A stretch of 64,000 nt of DNA from Athene noctua (lineage: Eukaryota > Chordata > Aves > Strigiformes > Strigidae): assembly GCF_965140245.1 (NCBI RefSeq), contig NC_134046.1:6691715-6755714 (forward strand), read 5' to 3'. The notes under the pieces are model-generated. The model was not told the DNA's origin. It made no database searches and saw only the letters and a list, made by a program, of their open reading frames with translations. Positions 38,301 through 50,603 of the stretch are shown here, piece after piece. The translations under genes and the position numbers were made by a program. Each line of letters starts with the position of its first letter. Position 1 is the first letter of the stretch.

Positions 38301-39687
38301 TGCAACACTTTTCTCAAAATCTTACATACCTGGATTTAGGAGAGTGAAAAGAACCTCAGTATTCAAATACACTTTCAGTTCTCATGTATTAGCTCCTTCT
38401 GAACAAAGCAAAACACCAAAAAACTCACAGCCCAGAAAAACATGAACGAAGATGGCATTAAGGGCTCAAAAACTAACAGGTAAATGAAAAGAGTAAAAAT
38501 ATCCAGTTTCAATTTTTTGATTACTAATTTGAGACCTGTGAACAGTAGGAGATGGTAATGCTGCATTTATAAATATCCACCTCCCCATGTATTCAAGGAA
38601 GAATTTGCTAAAAGCAGCAGCTTCTTAATTAGGAGTTCCTCCTCCTTCCCCTGTCACCTGCCCCAGCCCCTCAGTTCTGAGGTCTGCCAGTTCAATTCCT
38701 TAATGCAGCAAAGATTACCTGCACATTTTTAGCATATGACAAGTAGACTTACACTTGAGAGAAAATCCCATACTGTTATGGCCATTTGAGTTGCCATGAT
38801 GATCTGAGATAAAAATGAGGTGTCATCAATTTAGCTAATAAGCAATACTGCTTCTTTCTACAGACCTCCTTTTACCAACATCAACATTTGTTTACTGTTT
38901 TTGCCCCTGACAAATAAAGCGTTACACCTGAAGTTTAAAGAAAAAGTGCAGGTAGTGAATGAATGATGAATCATCAAATATAATTCAATGGCAGGTGACA
39001 CTTCCAAGGGTCTTTGATGTTCTTCTCCATCTTCAGCTTTGAAAAGACCCTGCAAGTAGAACTGCTAGATCACTATCCACCTGATTACTCTGTGATACAC
39101 GTCTCATTTTGAAGATGCATTAGCCTTTCAAAGAGCCATTTATTAAACATTTCCATTTAAATAATAATTTTCACAATCCTCAGTGAAACAGATGTATTCC
39201 CCCTTAAATCACTAATTAGGAGCAGCCTGGGACATTACAAAGCCCTTTAAAAGGAATTCAGGGAACTAGTGTCCCCCTTAAACAAATCTGTTCTGGCAAT
39301 GACCCAGGAATCTTAACTTCGTAAGTCAAAGCTCTAATTATTCAAGAGGACGTTATAAAAAAAAAGGACACATCTAGCCCGTTATGACTAATAGGAAAGA
39401 TTTATTTCTCCTTCAGTAGGGGCAGAACTAGAAATATTTGTTCTATTTTTCTACTTTCTTATTCACTTGGGGCGGGGTGGTGTGTTTGGAAATCAATGAA
39501 GATTAATTTACAGAGTTATTCCTAGTAAAGGTACTGGGTATGAGTCTCCCCATAGAAAACCAGCTAGCAGAATCTAAACAGCTTTATAAATGATTACACG
39601 GCTAATCTCCTCTCTGCTGAAATAAAGAGAGAAAGGATTTAAGAGGACAAATACAGCACGCTTTATGTGAAGAAGCATGGTAATGTT

Positions 39688-39709
39688 AAAAAAAAAAAAA
39701 AAAAAAAAA
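39688..39709. repeat. Poly(A) run, 22 bases
   Basis: Twenty-two consecutive A follow GGTAATGTT. No adjoining retroposon recognised. Confidence 0.85.
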
Positions 39710-40856
39710 GATAATTGTTTGAAGATGAAATGTAGCAAGTCTGCAACCCCATCAAAATCAAACCGTCAGGAGCTTGCATCTGTCATCGCCCTCCTGGGCT
39801 CAGAGACTGTCACGGTAGCAATATAAGTGACTGGGAATCACACAGGCATTTCCTCCCCTGCAATGCCACTGCTTTTTGTCCACACTACACTGCAGGTACC
39901 ACACTAGACCAGAATAATATATAAATCGTATAGAAAATAATCACATAAATAGGATTTTCAGGTGTCCTCTTTTAAGTACTGACATCTTTGCTGAAAGAAG
40001 CGTGGGACTTTTGCAACTGTGAAACCACCATGCAAATCAACACATCCAAGCACAAACATACCTATACAGAGCGATGGGTGCTTTCTAGAGGGAGTTCATC
40101 ATAAAATACTAATCCCAAATGAAAATGTGAGAGGAAGAATAAGCCAAAGAACCACTACACATTTAATTTTTCTTCATTTTAAGCTGTTCCTTTTGCCTGG
40201 ACCGCTCATTCTCTTGTCTTGTAGCATAATCAATACACTGTAAACCTTGAACAGATAGCATGGTAGTAGTTGAAAAGAAATCAAACCGCCTCGATGAAAT
40301 CAGAAGTTGGGACACTGCAACCATCACAACAGATCTAATCAGGACCCTGGGACATTATATGAAAAACTACGGCAGGACAGAACCAGTTTTGAAGTAAATC
40401 ATGTGGGGTAATTCTCCTCCACCCCTTCAACCACCAAACAGCAGTACCTGCTCTCGGCTCTGATGTACTTTCTGCTTTCCCAGAGACACACCACCTTTAC
40501 GTTTTAAAACATATGCACAGCCATTGTTTGCACTACCTCAATACCCACTCACAGATGCTTTGCCATACTACAAAGCAACCGCGATGAAAAAACGCAAAAT
40601 TAAGTACACCGGGGACTCACAAAGAACACAAAGAAAACTAGCCGTGTAATCTCTTCCCACACTTCTTACCCAAATCTCCTTTGGCAAATGGCATGGGAGA
40701 GCCTATAAGGCTGAGCTCTTCTGCTTTGTACTGTTCTCTGGTGCCTCATGCAATCTCAACTGGGTGTACAGTGAAATACAAAAAAGCTATTCCTCACAAA
40801 TGGGTAAGCAGATGGAGCAATATTTGCTATCATAAGTGCTTTTATTTCCAAATGTA

Positions 40857-40923
40857 AAAAAAAAAAAAAAAAAACACAAAAAAAAAAAAAAAACACCAAA
40901 AAAAAAAAAAAAAAACACACACC
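40857..40923. repeat. Periodic A-rich array (A16-18 separated by CAC/CACC)
   Basis: The tract reads as 18 A, CAC, 16 A, CACC, 18 A, then CACACACC. Starts of successive A runs are 21 and 20 bases apart, so it behaves as a three-unit minisatellite of near-pure A blocks rather than a decayed poly(A) tail. Confidence 0.85.
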
Positions 40924-42308
40924 AAACCCAATAGTTCCACTGGCACAAAATGCACTATTGATCTGAAAGGACAGACCAGATGGAAAAAAAAGGTCTGAAG
41001 TCTCCTAGATTAAACAGAAATGACTGTGTACAGAAAGGAACTAGACTACAGAAATATTGGTCCTGTTGCTCAAAACAGGGCATTTTTCTCTCTCAAAAGT
41101 GAGAACACATCTGGTTCACTAATATGTGAAATAATTATATCCCTGAAAACTGCAGGGGACTGCTGTAATTCTGCACTCGCTGGAACACAGCTACAAGGAT
41201 TTTCTAAACCCACTGGTCGTACTCGTCGAATAAAGTCTCTGGTGAAAATATAGGAAAAAGTAAATTGTGTACATTAGCTGGCATGGAAAATATGCCTCAT
41301 ATTCGTCGGAGTTAGATTAACTCACAAACAAACGTTCTTGAGAAAAAATATTTTTATATACTGCTGATACCTCTATGTCGCACCCTAGTGATAAGGATGC
41401 TATTTTTAAAATATATAAAACTTTTTCTTAACATAAATCTTGTAAAACAATTAATTATTTTTCATGTCTTAGAAAAAAAGATGTCTGCTGTTCCCCACCT
41501 TATCAGTGTGGGCCTTCAAATGAATATTTCATGGGCCCTGCAACTTCTGCTCATTACAAAAGCAGAATTACACCTCTAGGAAGGGAACTGCAACAAAAGG
41601 TACTTGGATAATAAATACAGCTGCAGGTCTGGAAAGCTTTTGAGAATTCAAAGAACATTTGCGTACATAAACTGATGATTTATTGCCTGTGAAGAAAAAT
41701 AATGTGCACTGTCAGTGATTCTGTTTATCCCCAATAAAAATTAGTAACTAAAAATAACTTTGAAATTGTGACTCAAATATCCCCACACGTAAAAAAACAC
41801 ACTCATTTGTAACATAAAGGTCTTTCTGCTTCACTTCAACAATTTTTCACAACATACTGATACACTATTATACTCGATACTCTAAAGAACAGAACCTTCT
41901 ATAAGCTGGTTTGCATATCCCTTCTATCAATTCATTCTGAAGTTCAGAAATACTTACGGGGAATTCAGAGCTACAGGACTTTAGAAGCCATCCTGGGAAA
42001 TCACTTAAGTTGCGTGTTTGACAGCAGTTTCATCACACCCCAGCCCATTTAGTCTCTCTAGTCCTCCATTAGCTGCAGATGATGGTGGCTATGCATGTAG
42101 CAGCTTATCCGACCCCCGGAGCAACTAAACTACCCTTTAGTAGTTCAATTATCCATGAAAACACTTAATTCAGATAATAAGGTTCAACGTGCTCTTCTAC
42201 ATCCACTTACTAAAGTTTGTCCTGTAAATACTGTGAAGTTGCCTTGTTGAGTATTATTGGTTTTCCTTAGAAAGGGGACTTCGTTTGCACCAGCAGATCA
42301 CTTGGAAT

Positions 42309-42323
42309 AAAAAAAAAAAAAAA
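42309..42323. repeat. Poly(A) run, 15 bases
   Basis: Fifteen consecutive A follow TTGGAAT. No retroposon body recognised beside it. Confidence 0.75.
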
Positions 42324-45300
42324 CAACTTATTCTCACATTTCCCACTGAAATGTGAGAGCTCAGGCCAGCCAGGTGCCTGGGTGTCACTGTCTTTTTCTA
42401 AGCCTCCTTACAGATCACTCGACACTATTATGCTATTGATTTTTATCCATTTCTTTCCATTTTGCTCCACACTCCCCTGTATAACTAACCACAACAGTTG
42501 GAGCTACTGTTCTGTAATTGAAGACAGAGGAACAGATCAAACTCTGGGAAGGTGAGAGAACAGACAGTAGAAATGAAAGTGGTAAATCTCTAATGTTAAA
42601 ATCTCCAGCCAATTAATCCCAGGGCATGTACTTGTTTTGGGAAAGTGAATCAACTGTTGAATGATGACCTCCTGAGGTTTCAAAAGCCAATTTTGGGAAG
42701 AAGAGGAAGAAAAAAATGATTGCCACATAGTGTCTAGGCTGACATCTAAGACTTAACTCTAGGCTAGCCATTACATTGTCCCTGTTTCATCTACCATCAA
42801 AAAGACCTTGCACTTTCTGCAGTTTTGCTTCTGAAGACTACAGCCTGGCAAAGAAATGAACTGCATCGTACCGAAAAAAGACAATGCAGAACACAAGAAC
42901 AGGGAGGTGACCACTGATCATGCCTGCACCAGATATACTGTTTTGGCAGCAAAGGCACAGATTGCCAGACCCACCATAGCTGCCTCTACACGTCACGTGA
43001 GACTGAAACAAGTGGAGGATCAAGTAAACGTGCTCAGAGGAAAAAAAAAAGACCATGCTGAGATAAGCTTTTATGGAAATAATATAATCTCCTCTGATTC
43101 TTCTCTTTCTCTTTGAAAAGAAAACTGCTGTTAGGTTGCTGAGAAGAAGCAACTAGGACAAATGGCCAGTACTGCTTGTTTATTTTAAACAGATGCCATC
43201 TACCTTCATTTCAAAATGAGGAAGATAATCCTGTCTGGTCAGCCTTCTGTGAACAGTGGTTTAGACATGCTGCTGCACTGTAATGTTAAAGTAAGTTGCT
43301 ATCACATATCTTTCTCAATTAACACTATTGCACAGATATCCCAAGGCAAGACTACTTGGAAACACCTATTTAATGGATATATTCTTACATGTACTTCCAA
43401 CTAATCTCATTTTCCACTAAGCAAATCTTCACATACACCAATCCTGTTTGGGAGAGTTCTGCTCCTAGAAACACTCTGAAACCTAAGGCCAGGACATCAA
43501 CACACTCTACATCACAGATTCTCAGGCTTACCCCCCAATCAGGTGTAATGCAAGTCACATCAACTTCTGTTAGCACAGGTGGACTCTGCCATGCCACGAG
43601 ATGCCCAGCAAGATGCCTCACACAGTTGGTAAACCTGTGCTTTTGCTCTAAAGTGTTTAGGCTGGCAAAATTGAGCTGGAATAAGTGAAATTCAAGCAAG
43701 AAATAAACTGTGGGCAAAGTTCTCTACATCAGTCAAAGCACTTCTGGTACAGTCACGGCAATCAGTAATCATGAAATTGTTGCCAACTCACAGTCTACTC
43801 CAAGCTCAATGGAGCCATTAACTAGCCCACAAATAGAGCATTATTTCTGGTGATCTTCATTAGGCACATCAGAAAACAGGAAAAATGTGGTTTTTCAAAA
43901 AAAAGCAAGGCAAAGGGGAAAGCTAGAGATTGAACCAACATCTTGCTAATCTGGATGATGTATTGAGGGGTTTTTTCTATTTTTGACAGTGGATTTTGCA
44001 TGCTAGGAATGCAAACAGTTATTTATCTGAACACGTAAGGAGAATAACTTTGCTCAAGTTTTAAGTGCTGATTTTTCTTACACAAGAGACAAAAATACTC
44101 TGAAAAGAAGGTCTCTGACCCAGCATGTAAAAGTTAACATGTGAAGTGAAATGAGAGCATCAGGAAGAAAGTGAAGGAAATAACACACAGTTGGCTCAGC
44201 TAAAATAAAATCTAGTTCGGTGGCTGAACTCCACTAACTCTTTCAAAGATTTGCACATTATAAATGCATGGATTCATAAGCACTTATGCACCATTCAAAT
44301 ATATAAATAAGGTGTCCTGCCTCTCTTTCTTCCTCTGGCTTGGTCCTAGATTGCTGAAGTTGTAAATTCCAGAGAGAACGCTTTGGGTCTGTAAATAAAC
44401 CTGTGGGTTTGGTGCGATAGTAACAGCAGAGCCCTCACGACGGCACGACAACCAAACTTGGAGGCCACCTGGAAGCTTGTCACAGCTGTTGTTTACTACA
44501 GATCTTTGCAGAAAAAAAATCAGCTCAATGGGGAGCAGGGACCTGAGGGTACAAAGACTCAGAGGAAGTGTGCTGGAGGGGCAGAGGGCTCTGCAGAGCA
44601 GGGGAAGACTTTTGCTTGCAAAAATAACCATATGGTTCATCTACTTATTTCAGTTATACTTCACTTTTAGGTCCATTTCAAGGTCTCATTTCTTTAAGAC
44701 AGCTCCCACGTTTAGGGATGAAGTCCTCTGGTCTCTCAGAAAACCATTCCTGTGTCACTCATTTAGGCAATGTTCATATGCCCTTTGAGAACTCACCATC
44801 CCATTCTCTTACCCTTGATCGTTCACTAGAAAATAAAGCAAACTCTTAACCAACTCTCCTAAAGTAAAAATCTAAATGATGCTTAAGCAGTGTGTCACGG
44901 ACATGTGAAATAACGAGGCCAAACCAAACTTTCTGCATCTTTCCTCCCCTCTGCATGACCTCTATTTTCTGCCAAAGCTATAACTGTGCCTTCACTCAGT
45001 TCCCGAGTCAGCCAAGCACGCAACTGGCACGTGGCTTTGTAGGAAACAGAAGCCCTCTGGGTCTTCTCACTGCCTGTACCAAACTAGCCAGAGCTGAACC
45101 ACGTTGGATTCTTACTAGAATTTCTGGGGAAGAACTGGTTAACATCACCTTTCTCCATTTTGCATTTACTAATTATCACTTAATTCAGACCTTTCGTTTC
45201 CCTTAGTGCAACAAAAAGCAGCTGTCAGGCCAAGCATGCTCGGTCCAAGTGACCTTGCGTTCTTGTTTGTGTTTACCACATAATCAGCAGGGAATTCCAT

Positions 45301-47268
45301 TTTCAAAATACAAGACTTCATAATCCATTAGCAGCAGAGATTGGTCCAGGGCTCTGGATTTACTGGTCACGTGTACCAAGGAATAAAAATATGAGTGTAC
45401 AGCTAGATTAATCTCCAGACCTGTAAAGCATCCCAACCCACTGTGTGTGCAGCAGTCTCATTCAGATTCATATAAGAATATTAGCATCATACTTAAAAGC
45501 TACTGCTAATACCACCCCCACAATACATGAAGAAAAAAACTAAATGCTACTGCTTTACAACTCGAAGTATGGAGGCACACAATAACTAACTCCACTTCTC
45601 AGTCTTCCATTAGCTTCATAAATGGAACGTAAGTACTGATGTTGTTATTAATACATCGACAACCCATATTTCCCCCAGCTATTCCTAAAAGGCAGGAATC
45701 ACTTTCACTACTCTTAATTTTAAATCAAGAGTCTTTAATGAGCCCAAGCAGTTTAGCTCACCATCAAGTTCAATAAATCAGAGAAAAGAATCAATGGGAA
45801 GCATTTCAAAATGTAGCCTTGGTAACGCACAAAATGCTTCCACAGAATGTACACTCATTTGCTTTATTTGCTGCTTTAGAAACTGGAATATAACACATAG
45901 ACAGAAGGACATTAGCATCACGACATTGCATCTCCCGAGCCTAACACTGCACGTGTTCTCCTAGAAGGCACTTTTCGCAGTGTGCTTTAAAAACCTGCAG
46001 CCTGGCAACTTAGATGATTGAAAACTAATCATATTTCACGTTGACAAAATGGAAAATGGAAGTGTTCAATAGGAAAAAATAATCCATATTTATTCTTTAT
46101 GTCCATGCACAGCACTTTAAACGTAATTTGGTCCATGCTTTCCACTGATAAAATGAGAATAAACTCAATGGTGATATACAGCATCTGTCATTTGAAGAAT
46201 CAACATTTGTCAGTGTTACTACATAATTTTAACTGTGGCCCTACACAGTTCTCCTGCACACGACACTTAGATTGAAAATGGCTATTACTCTATGTACCAT
46301 TATGTGGTATTTGTTGGCAAATACCGATTTTTGAGTGGCAACATCATTATTCAATATTTATATACGTCTACCAGGATAAAAAACCTCTGATTCATGTTGA
46401 GATAAAAACTTCAAAATATTTTGCTGCTCATCTCAGTATGCTGTAACTAAGATGTTTACTAGTTCTTATTCCAGCCTGATCCGAAAAGCATCCCATTATC
46501 CCCACAGCTCAGTTAAGCAAAAAACCCTTCTCTTTAGAATAGCCTCTCCTGGCAGCTGGGGAATATTCGCTAAACAGAGATGCAATGAAATAGCATCATT
46601 TTCCACCCTTTGTACATCTTCCCAAAGTGCCAAGGACAGTCTGATTTTGAGTAAAGTGAACATCTAATATTACCACTCTTTAGACTTCTCAGTTTTCCTC
46701 CTGGTTGTTTTTTGAGTGAAAAAGAGCATTTCTTTCTCAGCTTCGCTAACTGTTGCTGCTTATCTCCTACTTGAATCGAGGATGACCTTCCAAAAGTGGC
46801 GGTTGCTTGCTACAGTGGCACCCAGCCATAAAGTGTTGTTCAATTTTACAAGTTAAATGAACATCAGACAAAAGTTCTGCTAAGGAAACAGAAATAAAAA
46901 TCAGGTTTTTTTATTCATAAATTTCAAACAAATAAAGGCACTTTCACTGTAATGATATTAATGAAGACAAATTCTAAGGCAAGCACTCACTTCATGGCTG
47001 GTTTTTTAGGGTTTTTTCTACACAGTAAGCATCACAGGTTTGCATCAAACCATCAACTGTTCCAAAAAGGTCATCAAAAAGGCAGAGTTTAGGGATAAAC
47101 TGGTTTCCTTTTCAACCATAACTGAACCCTATCTGCTCTCACACACAGAAGTCCACCCAAGCTGCCGACTGCATCTCCCCTGCAGCCACGCATGCTACCA
47201 CGTGAAGACTGCCTTAAAAAAACCCCCTAAATTCTATGACACATAATTCACCAGGTCAATGTTTTGTT

Positions 47269-47274
47269 ACTTAC
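47269..47274 (-). other. MAGI1: 5' splice site (donor) of MAGI1 exon 2
   Basis: Minus-strand sequence at the exon end is CCTT followed by GTAAGT, a perfect intron-side match to the U1 donor consensus. The exon side (TT) is weak, compensated by the intron match. The split codon begins with T, consistent with the Cys that follows VP in MAGI1. Confidence 0.9.
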
Positions 47275-47391
47275 AAGGCACAGCATGGCGATAAAGGTTA
47301 TCTCTAATAGTCTGCTGCAGATCGTGATCCGGCGATCCTTTCTGAAACCTCTGGTTGAGATAATGTCTCAGGTCTTTGTTCAGTCTGCTTC
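47275..47391 (-). CDS. MAGI1: MAGI1 coding exon 2 (start of guanylate-kinase-like domain)
   Basis: This 117-base internal exon reads, on the minus strand, as two bases completing a Gly codon, 38 whole codons, and one base (T) that starts a Cys codon finished in the next exon. The peptide includes RLNKDLRHYLNQRFQKGSPD and, further on, LQQTIRDNLYRHAVP. MAGI proteins are membrane-associated guanylate-kinase scaffolds (PDZ0, GK, two WW, five PDZ) at tight and adherens junctions. The exon enters the GK-like domain and stops just before the conserved CTTR-type nucleotide-binding loop. No P-loop is visible, as expected for the catalytically inactive MAGI GK domain. QTIRDNLYRHAVP fits MAGI1; MAGI2 and MAGI3 have a QIIRDNLYLRT-type sequence here. 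Both splice sites are consensus. The exon lies alone between introns extending 47 kb and 16 kb to the window edges. Exon numbering follows the mammalian gene and is inferred; identity is from remembered family sequences. Confidence 0.94.
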
Positions 47392-47413
47392 CTGCAAAGA
47401 AAAAACAACCATT
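47392..47413 (-). other. MAGI1: 3' splice site (acceptor) of MAGI1 exon 2
   Basis: Read on the minus strand this is a pyrimidine-rich tract ending TTTTTTCTTTGCAG immediately before the exon. The first exon bases are GAAGCAG, so two further AG dinucleotides lie 4 and 7 bases inside the exon. Using either would change the reading frame relative to a phase-1 upstream exon, so the outermost AG is preferred. Confidence 0.9.
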
Positions 47414-48282
47414 TATTTATTTCTAAATGCACACAATTAACATTTCCAATTCTGGCAAATGTTAGACTTCCATTCAGAGTCCCCTAAATTATGGCATGCT
47501 GACTTTACGAGCGGAGGCTCATCTTCCTCTACAAATGGCTAATTACCAAAAATAACTTGCTGTAAACAAGAGGTCTCTCTTGTCTCATAATGCATCTTTC
47601 TTCCTGTGGTGTTAAACAGATCATCATTCCCTTTTATCACTTATTTGTCTGAGCAAATGGAGAAAGACAGATGATGTGAAAAAGAAGAAAAATAATAAAG
47701 GTAGAATATTGCTTTTGCAACTCACTGGAGGGTGAGCTGGGCAGACAGACAGAAGGCAAAGGCCACTTCCATTTGAGGTATAACATAGCTGAACATGGCA
47801 CAAAAATCAGTCAAGTGCTTTGCACCGGTATCTAACCCAGCACACAGTAGGAGTTAGAAAAGAACTGACTGAAGGATTCAAGAGCACCCAAAGTCCTTTA
47901 AAACAACAGAATTAATACCAACACTCTTCACTTAAATCTATTCATTTCCCCATTCAGTTCTGAACACTTTCAGAAGTGAGAATAAAGATAAATTATTTGA
48001 AAACAAACCTAAAAAACCCACACAAAAGAACAAAAAACCCTCTATAAACCAAAAAGAAACGTAGTTGGTAATGAACACTGCTAGCTGCTGAACACCAAGT
48101 TCTTGCAGCAGAATATATCAACTGGAGCAACTTAATGAAGTCTTTTCCCAGAAATTAAATATTTCCAAATCTGGAATAACTGATATTAATTTGACTGAAT
48201 AGCAAAAACAACCCCACAAAAACATACGGACAACAGGGACAGAAACTCTTCTGTTCTAAAAAGAAAAGAAAATAAAAAACCC

Positions 48283-48822
48283 ACTGGAAAAGCTTCAGAG
48301 GAACACAACCAGGATGATCAAAGTCTGGAGCAGTTGCCATACAAGGACCAAGAGAGCAGGCTGGGATGCTGCAGCCTGTTGCAGACATCAATCTCCAACG
48401 TGCCCAGAGGGTGGGGACTGGCTGCTCCACACCTTTTCTAACACAAGGACTAGGAGACACCAACAAAAGCTAAATGGGAGCTTGGTTCAAAACCACGCAA
48501 GAGCGGCAGTAGTTCACACAGGCTGTGGCAGATCTCCTTGCTGGAGAGCACTGTGCACGCAGAAAGCTGACTGGGGAGTCTCCGGGTAAGGCTGGAAAAG
48601 CACTTGGAAGACGGACCCATCGCAGGGTTGCAAAAGAGGGTGTAGGAAATCCCTTGAGCTGAAAATGAATGGCTGGGAGACTTGGGAAAAGAAGTGGGGG
48701 AATATAAAATATCTTGCTCTTTTCATTTGCTAGGCATCTTACTTACGTCAACAGCTGGAGCCAGAATGCTGGGCTACATGGACCTTGGGCAGAACCACTG
48801 CAGCTGTTTCTATGGTCTTTTA
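48283..48822 (+). mobile_element. Ancient CR1-type LINE fragment (3' end)
   Basis: The stretch starts with a degenerate match to the old CR1 segment around CCAGGATGATCAAAGTCTGG. It continues with a region resembling AAAACCACGCAAGAGC...TTCACACAG. It ends with CTGGGCTACATGGACCTTGG followed by a CAGCTGTTTCTATGGTCTT-like tail, which corresponds to the older amniote CR1 3' end (a 'ctggatggacctttggtctgacccag...ttcttatgttctt' type). It is far more diverged than the CR1 copy at 56 kb and has no usable frame. Orientation is again plus, antisense to MAGI1. Boundaries are approximate and the subfamily was not determined. Confidence 0.72.
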
Positions 48823-50123
48823 TAATTTGCATTATGATTTTTTGGACTGTGAATATGTAACGCAGAGATCATCTCCATACTTTTTGACACTGAACACAGC
48901 ATCACAGTTGCAGATTCCTGGCTGAAGCCTCTAGGAACCACTGCAGAACAAATCAAGAATAATAATGCTGCAATGGAGTGCAGTCGGACAGTGGGTCTGG
49001 GAGGCAGCAGCAGTACCAGGCAAAACAGAAAGAGTGCAGACCCTTAAATGTCCATGGGCACGAGCAGCCTATCTGCCTAATGCAGTCTTGCAACATTTTA
49101 ACAGAAATGTTAGTTTAAAAATAAAACTAAATGCAAAAAACCCTAATCAAATTTTAAAAAATAAATAGGCGATTTGTATTTAGGTTCTCCAAACAGCTTT
49201 TTTTTTAAAAAAAAAAAAAAATTCTTAATGAAGAAAGGATGGCTTAGGCAGCTATTAAAAGAAGCAAAAATTTTTGAAGACTAAGATGCTCATTACAGAA
49301 ATGGTTTAAACAATAAAACTGAAATTAAGGCAGATAAAACTGGCTCAACACATTACCGTGTTACCCCAGCCACACCTCTCACTCCAAGAGCAGATTATCA
49401 ACCCATTTTCTAATAAATGATCTCTGGTTATTATACTATAAAATGGTTTCCCACACAGGAGGCACTTGGAGGGCCTGGAAGACCTGTGGGCTACAGTTTT
49501 CCAGTATCAGAGCTGACCTTCCAAACTCCAGATGTCTGATTTCATACCCCATCGTTTTACTCCAGAGGCTCAAAAAAAAAAATGAGCATCTGCTGAAATA
49601 ATAAAGCATTTCTTTATCTCTTAACTAAACAGTATGTATTTTTCTTTGCACAAGAGATAGTAAGACAAGGTGGTTTCTCACAGCAAAGAGAACAAATATG
49701 ACAAACAGTTTGGAAATAATGCAAGGGCTTATTCCATTGAAGAAATTAATGCACTGAACTGCACGTATCATAGGCTTTCTCCTGAAATACTGACTCATGT
49801 GACAATAATGTCTAGAGGTGAAAAAGCTCTGCTGAACTAGGGCTTGTTTGACCACAGAAAATATGCAATTTACTGATGATATCTGCTTTTAGCTTCCCTC
49901 TGTGCCCATTCTATTAGCACCACAGTCTATTACGGCCCCCGCTGGAAAGTTTGGTTATTTGGTTTATGCAGTAGCTGGGATTTCCCAGCTGAGTGATGGA
50001 TGCACGAGCCAAGATGGCAGTTGCAAAAACAGGGGCTACAGAAATACTTACTCTCACATGATTGTCCCCTCAGGGAGCTCACAGTGCTGCTCATTTATAT
50101 TACATTTATTTTAAATGGGGAGA

Positions 50124-50124
<1 letters not shown>

Positions 50125-50162
<38 letters not shown>
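50125..50162. repeat. Pure poly(A) tract, 38 bases
   Basis: Thirty-eight uninterrupted A follow GGGGAGAC and precede a purine-rich GGAAAATAAAAACAAACC stretch. It is the longest homopolymer in the window. No processed pseudogene, SINE or target-site duplication was recognised on its 5' side, and avian CR1 elements lack poly(A) tails. It may be a plain homopolymer expansion or have its length inflated by assembly. Confidence 0.85.
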
Positions 50163-50164
<2 letters not shown>

Positions 50165-50586
50165 AAAATAAAAACAAACCAAAACCAAACAACCAAAAAT
50201 GCTTGTTAAGGCACTTTTTTTTTTTGCTAAATTCCAGAAAATTCTTGATGAAATTAAAGGCTTCTTGCAGCCCTGATGATCTCAGCTCAGCAGCCACTGA
50301 GCCCACAGCTGTGGACAAAAGCAGGCTCACCCCATGCAACTCATTCCAGACCATGGAGGAAGAAAATGAGCTAACATAGAAACTAGCTCCATGTAGAAAG
50401 CTGCCAAAAGGATCCACCCTGGAACATTCTGGGTTCTATACCATCTGAAACGTTTCACTCCACTCGGATTATCTTTTCAAAAAATATCCTTAGACTTGAG
50501 AGGGTACATGCTTGATATTGGCATTATTTAGTAAATTCTAGTGCTAGGCATACGTTTATAAAATCTAGTAAACTCTTTTTGAGCCT

Positions 50587-50603
50587 TAAATAAATAAATA
50601 AAT
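50587..50603. repeat. (AAAT)4 microsatellite
   Basis: Four AAAT units occur in TTAAATAAATAAATAAATGC. Confidence 0.75.

Larger units (their letters stand above)
1..47274 (-). other. MAGI1: MAGI1 intron 2, 5' portion (partial)
   Basis: This interval follows exon 2 in transcript order. I looked on the minus strand for the next GK-domain exon, which should encode a CTTR...GEVPGVDYNF-type sequence, and did not find it, so the intron probably runs past position 1. Contents are unique AT-rich sequence, microsatellites, poly(A)/poly(T) runs, a C-rich tract near 4.1 kb and several GC-rich patches, one of them CpG-island-like. No mobile element was recognised here, which is low even for a bird intron; older degraded repeats could be missed by eye. 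Confidence 0.8.

Noticed and set aside
1..47274. MAGI1 exon 3 inside the window
   Set aside because: Minus-strand sequence was read for the next GK segment (CTTR...GEVPGVDYNF type) and for a matching acceptor/donor pair; none was found. A short exon could be missed by eye, so a translated search would settle this.
47275..47391. Assigning the exon to MAGI2 or MAGI3
   Set aside because: Those paralogs have a QIIRDNLYLRT-type sequence here, whereas this exon has QTIRDNLYRHAVP and an RLNKDLR start, matching MAGI1.
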